A stretch of 64,000 nucleotides of DNA from Balanoglossus misakiensis. Taxonomy: Eukaryota > Hemichordata. Both the position numbers and the translations under genes were made by a program. Every line of letters begins with the position of its first letter. The first letter of the stretch is position 1. The notes below the pieces were generated by a model. That model worked only from the letters and a program-made list of their open reading frames with translations, was not told where the DNA came from and did no database searches. The DNA is taken from the NCBI GenBank assembly GCA_040954595.2, contig CM082581.2:13826001-13890000 (forward strand), given 5' to 3'. Positions 55,134 to 64,000 of the stretch are shown here, in pieces.

Positions 55134-56420
55134 GATTGCTTTCTTGCGGTGGTAACTAGTATCGACTCTGGTGATCGGAAAGGCTGCAATTAACTCGAAA
55201 GTGGGTTGATTGAGTATTTATATGTTGTGACAAACTTGCTCCAATAGGGCGAGAGCTAGGTCGTACTACCTAGACTAATGAAAAAAAGTCACGGTCACCA
55301 AATATGTCATAAGCGAGGCTTATCATAAAATCAAATGTGGACCCCGGATTCGTTTAGGGCAGTATGGATTAATAAAATTATGTTTTGTGCTGCAAAGAAA
55401 GCTAAATATACGGGTATATCTTGAAGTTTGCTGCAAAGTGTAGCCGAGTATCTTCCTTTTCTCTATTTGCTCAGGGGTGCCAGAGGAACTCGGAACAATA
55501 GCCTAAAGGGTACATTGTCTAAACTGCGATTGGTTGATGATTCATTGTTTGGTTTCATTTTCTATTTATAGCATTGCCATAAACTCAACAAACTGCATGC
55601 GTTGCACATTTTTAGTGGCCTCCTTAAGGTCTTTGTCGAATAAATGACAAAACCACGATCAGTCAGATCTATCTTGGGGCCGATGACAATATCGTGTAAG
55701 TCAGTGTAATTTGGCTCCACGAAGAAGAATGAGTCACTATAGTCCACGTTTCACCGTGGGAACAACCTTTGTCGAGAAACATGCAGATGGTATGCAAACA
55801 AAATATTTGAAGCGTGGTCTTAACTCAAACGTTATCAGAAGAAAAATTGTTAATTACTGACAAATGCAGCGATCGAATCAACTTTTCCTGGAATATTCAA
55901 TATCAGTCTACCAAAGGGGTCAACTTTATGGACCAATATACGTAAATGGTGTTGACAAGATGGTACCTTCGTTATAATTTTCCCGTGGGAATGTCGTTAT
56001 TGAGATGCAATATTATTAGGAACGTTATATAGAATATCTTCACATCTAAATGATCGTATATAATATTTACAGGCTGGGTCATAAATAGGGTGTTCTTCTC
56101 AGTATGCGCGTCACGCACGATCCGACTTTAACCATTGCTTCTTCCTTCTCCATGCCAGACGAATTGCATCACTATGAAAAATGTTGGTCATTTACGCAGC
56201 CTCGCCCACTCTGTTCGATTTGCTATCTGGTGCAATGCCATTGTATTCAAAAGGCCGCTTTGTTCGAAAAGAAAACGAAACTGGTGTTAAATGACATCAC
56301 AAATCAAAGTGGAGGAACTGTGCACAAAGATCAGAGATGTCCGATTTTTTTCGTGGTTTGTTTGTTTTGTTGATGACTACAGACATACAAATTAAGAACA
56401 GAGCTATTATGGGTGCCAAC
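55134..56420. other. Intergenic region between thioredoxin and the O-fucosyltransferase-like gene
   Basis: Holds the thioredoxin promoter at the left. Open frames near 55.6 and 56.1 kb are short and unrecognised. I see no exon chain. Confidence 0.5.
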
Positions 56421-56426
56421 TTTATT
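56421..56426 (-). terminator. Probable polyadenylation signal of the O-fucosyltransferase-like gene
   Basis: TTTATT on the plus strand (AATAAA on the minus strand) about 450 bp beyond the stop codon. Confidence 0.5.
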
Positions 56427-56873
56427 GAGACATAAAAAGGCAAGCGAATAGTAGGATAGACAGTACAATTGTGATGATAGAGATTTATCCGTGTCTGAAA
56501 ACGAGATACAGTTGGTGACATAGGGCTCAGACACAGCAGCTAAAGTACACATCTCATCACTTGGATTAGAACTAGCACTGAAACCCCTTTCAAATTGTAG
56601 GAAAAAAATACAGACAACTTGTTTCTGAGACCACTGTAGATTGACATTCTTGGTAGAAAACAAAAGTTTTTCTGGATAAGGTATGCTATTATCTCATGAA
56701 GTTGCTAAGTTTCACTAATATGGAAATCGACCGCTACCCTGCTTATTTGCAGCTGCTATACGTGCGAGATGCACCGTCCCGCCCACACACGCTAAGATGG
56801 TTGCTAGGCTCGGGCTATGCAATTACAAAACACCCTCGACTGAAAACAGGAACTTCATCGAAAAATATGTGAC

Positions 56874-59524
56874 TCATATGAGATTGACAAACTTGGGTAT
56901 TCCAGGTAGCTCAGATAAGTACAGAGATGGGCGGGGATTAGATGCGTGTTCTCGATTGTGTCTCACCACAGAAGACCACGCGGAATTCTGTCCCGAAACG
57001 AAAATGGCTGCACCTGAAATAGAGGTGTCAAATGGGGTTATAATGTTACGGTGGCAATTGGCTCTTGTGGTAAATTGTGAGAATATGGCTCTCTGTGGTA
57101 CTGGTCTCTGAGATTTTCTTTTTTCCACGCGCAGAATTTGTCCACAGTAATATGGAAACCTTATATCCCACTACAAAGATTCCTGACATTGTTTGTGAAA
57201 TAACTTGGTTGCAGTCCAATTCCGGGAAGTCCAATGGCTGTTACATATACCACTGAAGTCTATGTAAAAGTTCTTCGCAGATTTACCGCGCTTTGTCAGC
57301 AATTTTCCGGTCGCTCTCGCTGATCAACAAATCGTCTGACACGCTATTTAAAATTCATACTACGACATTAAACCGACTTACGTTCGCAAATCTCTTGTTC
57401 CAGGAGTGATAGAAAATACCCATCGTTCCAAGCGGAGATGTCATGAGATAGTTTTCTTGTCATGGCGATGACGTCAGCTGAGGAATACACCATTGGTATC
57501 CTTGGTGCTAGGTATTTTACTATGCCCTACGACAAAGACATTTCAAAATTAAATTAGTTGGTGCGTTTATCTTATTCCGACCTCAAACTTTAATTTATGT
57601 TGCTCACAATATTGTTGTTCCATGCGTCGCAAAAGAGGGCACTAGAAGGCCCCCAGGTTAATGATGACCAGCAATTATTTTACGCTTACCCACGAAATTC
57701 CAGGAGGTTGCGAGACGTACACGCATTTCAGACCATATTTTTCTAAGAAACTAATCATCGCTGATGGAAGCACACGTGCAGTCTGTAAAATAAACTCTTC
57801 CTTTTTCTGACAGGCAGATAAACTGGAAACCACTGTCGATTTATCTGTACAACTGAAGTGGCAAAATTGTGATAAATTACAGTGGCATAAACCAAGGAAA
57901 AAGGAATTTGACTGCAGTCTGATAAAAATCAAGAGAAACATAGTTCATTGGAAGAGACACAGAGTAAATATTTATTATTTCAATATGGTAGACTCAACGC
58001 AAAACTTACATTTCGCCGAGCTTGTTTTTCCAATGCAAGGCTACAAACGGTCGCCCGTCGCAGATGCTGCGCACGATGGCTTCTGCCGCTAGTCTGATAG
58101 AGGGCACCCTCACAAAATGTGACCGGACAACTTGTTCCAAGTGGTCTCCGTATTCAAAGTTCGTGTTGTTGAAATCTAAGGGTTGGTACAATCCGAGGCA
58201 CTTCTGGTGCTGGCTTAAAAGTATCGTCCGAATTGTTTCTACCTGGCTCTTCGGTAAAGCTTCCGCTCCAGGCGTACTGATACTAAACGCGTCCCACAAG
58301 TTCTGGCGTTCTTTTGCATATGTGGTTTTATAGTTGACCATGTTGATGGCAGTTTGGGCGAAGTGGGGAGCACCGATCACGACTTCTACTTCGTGACTGC
58401 ACTGCGAGGCAAACTCCTCGACAGTGGCAACTGGCACAATGTCTTGTAAACTTTCCACGCTGTATGTCCTGTTGAAAGGTATAGCATCAGCTACTCCGCC
58501 AGCATGGTCTTCAAAAAACGGTATTAGCACGATTGTTCTGTTCAGGAACATAGCAAACTTGGCGGCAGTTTCGAAACTTTCAAACTGGCCACTGAGTCCA
58601 AGACCGTGGGACTGCATCGGAAAGAGATATCTCTTCCCAGGTGCGCTTCTAGCCTATAGATCAATACAGCAAAAAGACAAAAAAGTGTTTTGCATTAAGT
58701 TCCGCCTCCTCGCAAAATGTAAGCCCACAAGTTCTATCCTTGGCGACAGTGGTACAACTTAAATTAAAATGTTCCATCTGATCGTTGCAACCAGTCAATA
58801 CATTCACATTTCATCCGATGCGAAAACAGATATCTACAGAATTCAACGAACAATGCAATTCGGTGAATCCATGTTGAATACTTGCATTGATCGGGAAGCA
58901 CATCCACTGAACGGATTTGCTTTTGTTCGAGTAAATGTCAGAACAGCTTGCACGCTCTTGTTTCATCAATAGAGACACATAGGTTGTATTGAAACGAACA
59001 ATCAACTTTTCGAAATCACATCGCACTCTATAGATTCCCTCCTGACCTCTTAAGCACAATGCTTTACTGGCGTGGTCACATTTGGAGCTTAGCAATTGAT
59101 ACACATGTCATGTATCACAATAAAATTTATCGAGATTTGAATTAAACGAAATATTCTACAGCACCGATATTGTCATGGCAACCTCTGCTATAACTTCTGT
59201 TTTCAAGCGACGTGGCCCGGTCGCCTGATCACGTTCAAATTTAAAGATACTTTCAAATTGTAGTGCCTCTCCAGTAAGTATGTCTGTCATCTCCACACTT
59301 ACCTCAGATGCATCTGCCCTACACGGTAGTGTATAGCATCTTGATAGCATTTCCCTGTTGAGATGAAATCGTGGTGTGTGATTGTCCTGCGGCGATGGTT
59401 CAAGTGCTTTGTAGTAATACAACAGCGACATCGTCAGGGTGAGCGAAAAGACAGACGAAAGGAAAATGTTGAAAATCATCGCGTTCCTCGACATCATATT
59501 CAAGCGCTTCAGCAGATGGAACAT
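56874..59524 (-). CDS. GDP-fucose protein O-fucosyltransferase-like type II membrane protein, 459 aa
   Basis: Five exons on the minus strand: 59524-59303, 58653-58010, 57918-57690, 57526-57382, 57013-56874. All phases close. Residues 16-38 form a hydrophobic signal anchor after basic residues, so the catalytic part should lie in the ER or Golgi lumen. Residues from 75 show the start of the O-fucosyltransferase fold: RYLFPMQSHGLGLSGQFESF, KFAMFLNRTIVLIPFFEDH and VPVATVEEF. Later come RPFVALHWKNK (276-285), LEKYGLKCVYVSQPPG, FLSLLEQEICERA and FVSGQNSAWSSVVRH, which resembles the end of POFUT1. Family enzymes have His-x-Arg in the donor-binding motif; here it is H281-W282-K283. The end of exon 2 would read a stop if not spliced, but the gtaagt donor and a strong acceptor at 57919-57920 join in frame. 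The family call is good; the acceptor and activity are unknown. Confidence 0.85.
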
Positions 59525-60036
59525 CCAGTCCTATTTTTCTCCGAGCGTAAATGTCCTGTTCACTGACGTCTATGTGATAAAGCTAGCCGCCATGACATGA
59601 CCGATGGAGCAAAGAGTTAGTAGGTCTTCGTGCTGTAATAGTAAGGGTTAACATATAAGCTCCACCGTAAATATTCGGTATGCAATCTGAACACCCGGGC
59701 CTTCGTCATTTGCCAAAATTCCACTGTTTTGACTGTGCCATACATAAAGGACAGAGACCTGGACCATGGAAACGCCAGAAACTTCTGTACGCAATAATAG
59801 TAAACCTAAAACTGGAGGAAAACTGATGGCAACATATATACTCCTGCTAATACGGCTACTGTAAATGTCCACCCTTTGGTTTAATACTGAAACGTGTGAC
59901 ACAGCGCGACAGCTGTTTGGACACAGGGCGGGATGATCTCAATCCGTCATTCTTTGACTAGAGAAGCGCCACCAACATCACATTTATTTACAATGACTAT
60001 CAAAATTTATAGGTCGCACAACGGAGCACACTTACG
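59525..60036. promoter_or_regulatory. Possible divergent promoter region
   Basis: About 510 bp upstream of the O-fucosyltransferase-like ATG and of a candidate plus-strand first exon at 60037. It contains scattered CpGs and no recognisable protein. Confidence 0.3.
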
Positions 60037-60230
60037 ATGACCAAATCCGGTCTACAACGACAACAAAGGGATTCTACCTACTGTCATAGCAACGGATTAG
60101 TTGACTGGTCATATGGGAACAAAGAGGTAAGTCTACCTCCAATTTATTCAGATTTACCACAAAAGTATGGGGCACAACAGCCGTTCACAAATTCCTTCTT
60201 GACTAGACACGCCCGAGAAATATACTGTCT
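60037..60230 (+). CDS. Candidate first exon of an unrecognised gene
   Basis: An ATG-initiated frame of 64 codons plus two bases, ending at a good donor (gtaagc at 60231). A shorter form ends at 60126 with a gtaagt donor. The peptide starts MTKSGLQRQQ and contains SLPPIYSDLPQKYGAQQPF, which is balanced in composition and looks more protein-like than the surrounding frames. I recognise no family. Sequence from about 60115 onward recurs at 61343 in the 1.23-kb duplication, so it could instead be repeat DNA. No second exon can be placed because the satellite array follows. Confidence 0.3.
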
Positions 60231-62018
60231 GTAAGCATTTGACGATACATGGCGCAGAAATCAATCGGCATGATCACAAGATTTCATAGAAATCAACAAT
60301 TCAATGTTCACTTTGGCGACCATTTTGAATTTTTTAAATATATTGATTAGTCAGGGCTCCTGTTTAATATGTGTACTCAGTAATTTCTTATTTCATTACT
60401 TTTATTGGAGGATCTTCAGAAATCCTCGAAGCTGAGAAAGCACTAAGAAGTTTTTAATGAGGTTTTTTTCCAAGTGCACACAGTACAAGAACAAAATCAT
60501 GCAAATATCAGCAGCCATCGCTTCCTTTATAGTGCACAGTTTGAAGATATATAGCAGGCAGTGTTACAGGTGCTTGGTTTTACCAGAAACGACTTAATTT
60601 ATTGTATTATACTTTGAATAAATTATGACGTTGATTTTAATAAAATATCACTAAAATGAAGTACATGTGTGGGCTGTTATTCTTAATTATTAAAAATCAG
60701 TATATACACACACCACTTATTGCTTCTGTACATATTATTATTGTATTGATTTCCGACTTTGCCAATTTTTTCACATTTTCATGGGTTATAGCTCATGAAA
60801 ATCATCAAAATTTGACAATTTTCCGACCTCGCCACTTTCTTTATTTTTTCACATTTTCATGGGTTATAGCTCATGAAAATCATCAAATTCTGACAATTTT
60901 CCGACCAATCCAATTTCTTCATTTTTTCACATTTTCATGGGTTATAGCTCATGAAAATCATCAAAATCTGCCAATTTTCCGACCAATCCAATTTCTTCAT
61001 TTTTTCACATTTTCATGGGTTACAGCTCATGATAATCATCAAAATTTGACAATTTTCTGACCTCGCCAATTTCTTCATTTTTTCACATTTTCATGGGTTA
61101 TAGCTCATGATAATCATCAAATTCTGACAATTTTCCGAGCTATCCAATTTCTTCATTTTTTCACATTTTCATGGGTTATAGCTCATGAAAATCATCAAAA
61201 TCTGCCAATTTTCCGACCTATCCAATTTTCTGAACAAAGAGATCGATATTGTGATTTAAAAACATGGCGACTGGAACTTCGAGGTTGAGGACGTTTGCTA
61301 TAGCTACTTTGTGCTATTTGGAGATGAAATACACTTGACTTTGGGAACAAAGAGGTAAGTCTACCTCCAATTTATTCAGATTTACCACAAAAGTATGGGG
61401 CACAACAGCCGTTCACAAATTCCTTCTTGACTAGACATGCCCGAGAAATATACTGTCTGTAAGCATTTGACGATACATGGCGCAGAAATCAATCGGCATG
61501 ATCACAAGATTTCATAGAAATCAACAATTCGATGTTCACTTTGGCGACCATTTTGAATTTTTTAAATATATTGATTAGTCAGGGCTCCTGTTTAATATGT
61601 GTACTCAGTAATTTCTTATTTCACTACTTTTATTGGAGGATCTTCAGAAATCCTCGAAGCTGAGAGAGCACTAATAAGTTTTTTATGAGGTTTTTTCCAA
61701 GTGCACACAGTACAAGAACAAAATCATGCAAATATCAACAGCCATCGCTACCTTTATAGTGCACAGTTTGAAGATATATAGCAGGCAGTGTTACAGGTGC
61801 TTGGTTTTACCAGAAACGACTTAATTTATTGTATTATACTTTGAAAAAATTATGACGTTGATTTTAATAAAATATCACTAAAATGAAGTACATGTGTGGG
61901 CTGTTATTCTTAATTATTAAAAATCAGTATATACACACACCACTTATTGCTTCTGTACATATTATTATTGTATTGATTTCCGACTTTGCCAATTTTTTCA
62001 CATTTTCATGGGTTATAC
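60115..62018. repeat. 1.23-kb tandem duplication
   Basis: The segment starting at 60115 recurs almost unchanged from 61343, offset about 1228 bp. The shared part is about 675 bp, with only scattered single-base differences, and runs into a 78-bp repeat array in both copies. The left copy holds six 78-bp units and then about 115 bp that are absent before it. The duplication therefore carried flank plus array together. Confidence 0.85.
60750..61230. repeat. 78-bp tandem repeat array A
   Basis: The core catgggttatagctcatga begins at about 60780, 60858, 60936, 61014, 61092 and 61170, i.e. at exactly 78-bp steps. Because 78 is divisible by three, one frame stays open and reads a 26-residue repeat, but composition and lack of context argue against coding. 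Confidence 0.92.
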
Positions 62019-62275
62019 CTCATGAAAATCATCAAATTCTGACAATTTTCCGACCTCGCCAATTTCTTCATTTTTTCATGGGTTATAGCTCATGAAAATC
62101 ATCAAAATCTATCAATTTTCCGACCTATCCAATTTCTTCATTTTTTCACATTTTCATGGGTTATAGCTCATGTAAATCATCAAAATCTGCCAATTTTCCG
62201 ACCTATCCAATTTCTTCATTTTTTCATTTTCATGGGTTATGGCTCATGAAAATCATGAAAATTTGACAATTTTCT
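61978..62275. repeat. 78-bp tandem repeat array B
   Basis: A second, shorter array of the same unit in the duplicated segment, with cores at 62007, 62077, 62155 and 62231. The 70- and 76-bp steps show small deletions. It passes directly into the 87-bp array. Confidence 0.9.
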
Positions 62276-62277
62276 GA

Positions 62278-64000
62278 AATTCGTCGATTATTGAAGAAAT
62301 CATGGGTTATAGGTCAGGAAAAACGTCAAAAATCGCCGATTTTTCGACTTTTCCGAACTTTCGAAATTCGTCGATTTTTGAAGAAATCATGGGTTATAGC
62401 CCAGGAAAATCGTCAAAAATCGCCGATTTTTCGACTTTTCCGAACTTTCGAAATTCGTCGATTTTTGAAGGAATCATGGGTTATAGCCCAGGAAAATCGT
62501 CAAAAATCGCCGATTTTTCGACTTTTCCGAACTTTCGAAATTCGTCGATTTTTGAAGAAATCATGGGTTATAGCCCACGAAAATCGTCAAAAATCGCCGA
62601 TTTTTCGACTTTTCCGAACTTTCGAAATTCGTCGATTTTTGAAGGAATCATGGGTTATAGCCCAGGAAAATCGTCAAAAATCGCCGATTTTTCGACTTTT
62701 CCGAACTTTCGAAATTCGTCGATTTTTGAAGGAATCATGGGTTATAGCCCGGGAAAATCGTCAAAAATCGCCGATTTTTCGACTTTTCCGAACTTTCGAA
62801 ATTCGTCGATTTTTGAAGAAATCATGGGTTATAGCTCAGGAAAATCGTCAAAAATCGCCGATTTTTCGACTTTTCCGAACTTTCGAAATTCGTCGATTTT
62901 TGAAGAAATCATGGGTTATAGCCCAGGAATATCGTCAAAAATCGCCGATTTTTCGACTTTTCCGAACTTTCGAAATTCGTCGATTTTTGAAGAAATCATG
63001 GGTTATAGCCCAGGAAAATCGTCAAAAATCGCCGATTTTTCGACTTTTCCGAACTTTCGAAATTCGTCGATTTTTGAAGAAATCATGGGTTATAGCCCAG
63101 GAAAATCGTCAAAAATCGCCGATTTTTCGACTTTTCCGAACTTTCGAAATTCATCGATTTTTGAAGAAATCATGGGTTATAGCCCAGGAAAATCGTCAAA
63201 AATCGCCGATTTTTCGACTTTTCCGAACTTTCGAAATTCGTCGATTTTTGAAGAAATCATGGGTTATAGCTCAGGAAAATCGTCAAAAATCGCCGATTTT
63301 TCGAGTTTTCCCAACTTTCGAAATTCGTCGAATTTTGAAGAAATCATGGGTTATAGCCCAGGAAAATCGTCAAAAATCGCCGATTTTTCGAGTTTTCCCA
63401 ACTTTCGAAATTCGTCGATTTTCGAAGAAATCATGGGTTATAGCCCAGGAAAATCGTCAAAAATCGCCGATTTTTCGACTTTTCCGAACTTTCGAAGTTC
63501 GTCGATTTTTGAAGAAATCATGGGTTATAGCCCAGGAAAATCGTCAAAAATCGCCGATTTTTCGAGTTTTCCCAACTTTCGAAATTCGTCGAATTTTGAA
63601 GAAATCATGGGTTATAGCCCAGGAAAATCGTCAAAAATCGCCGATTTTTCGAGTTTTCCCAACTTTCGAAATTCGTCGATTTTTGAAGAAATCATGGGTT
63701 ATTGCCCAGAAAAATCGTCAAAAATCGCCGATTTTTCGAGTTTTCCCAACTTTCGAAATTCGTCGATTTTTGAAGAAATCATGGGTTATAGCCCAGGAAA
63801 ATCGTCAAAAATCGCCGATTTTTCGAGTTTTCCGAACTTTCGAAATTCGTCGATTTTTGAAGAAATCGTGGGTTATAGCTCAGGAAAATCGTCAAAAATC
63901 GCCGATTTTTCGACTTTTCCCAACTTTCGAAATTCGTCGATTTTTGAAGAAATCGTGGGTTATAGCTCAGGAAAATCGTCAAAAATCGCCGATTTTTCGA
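62278..64000. repeat. 87-bp satellite array, runs off the window
   Basis: The core (catgggttatagcccagga, with variants) starts at 62301 and recurs at exact 87-bp steps at every point I checked, up to 63954 (20 cores, 19 intervals), with substitutions but no length change. Each unit contains a near-palindrome (tcaaaaatcg followed by ccgatttttcga) and several CpGs. Two substitution classes recur (gacttttccgaac and gagttttcccaac), which suggests higher-order or patchy homogenisation. A minus-strand frame near 63.8-63.98 kb is open only where the core's tcatggg is tcgtggg. Confidence 0.95.

Noticed and set aside
60656-61060. 134-codon frame with a 26-residue repeat in 78-bp array A
   Set aside because: Open only because the period is divisible by three. 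The second array copy breaks it with deletions, and there is no supporting context.
63779-63982. 67-codon frame with a 29-residue repeat
   Set aside because: Other satellite units carry a stop at the same place (tcatggg instead of tcgtggg), so it is not a maintained coding frame.
62278-64000. CRISPR-like periodic array
   Set aside because: The whole 87-bp unit is repeated with no unique spacers, in an animal genome. It is a satellite.

Overview
The window is nuclear DNA of an animal. Nearly every gene is split into short exons of about 40 to 360 bp with standard gt..ag introns of about 0.1 to 1 kb. The genome is AT-rich, has many microsatellites, and its genes have animal-type 5' and 3' flanks. 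The gene set (major vault protein, BUB3, mortalin, YKT6, pantothenate kinase, PLP homeostasis protein, SLC1 transporter, POFUT-like enzyme) and the compact intron style suggest a marine invertebrate, plausibly a deuterostome such as a hemichordate, cephalochordate or echinoderm. That taxonomic placement is inference, and I cannot name the species.

Layout: 1-9.9 kb shows no supportable gene. At 9.95-10.6 kb there is a CpG-richer, promoter-like block. From 11.7 to 60 kb the DNA is gene-dense: an SLC1-family transporter (+), HSPA9/mortalin (+), PLPBP (-), three tandem pantothenate kinase genes (+), YKT6 (+), BUB3 (-), MVP (+), thioredoxin (-) and a GDP-fucose O-fucosyltransferase-like type II membrane protein (-). 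From about 60 kb to the end are tandem arrays: two blocks of a 78-bp repeat carried in a 1.23-kb duplication, then a very regular 87-bp satellite that runs off the window.

I rebuilt all eleven genes exon by exon. Every intron phase closes and every reading frame runs from ATG to stop. Several neighbours are head-to-head (PLPBP/PANK, BUB3/MVP, O-fucosyltransferase/candidate exon at 60.0 kb) or tail-to-tail (HSPA9/PLPBP, YKT6/BUB3, MVP/thioredoxin). Apart from the PANK cluster they look like unrelated housekeeping genes, not a functional cluster.

The most notable points are as follows. The SLC1 protein has kept the substrate-arginine position but lost several sodium-site and substrate-site motifs. 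Two of the three PANK copies carry different substitutions in nucleotide-binding or active-site positions, while the first copy looks intact. The O-fucosyltransferase-like protein has Lys where this family has Arg in the HxR motif. A 603-bp TTAA-flanked inverted-repeat element sits in a thioredoxin intron. The two satellite families at the right end share one core.
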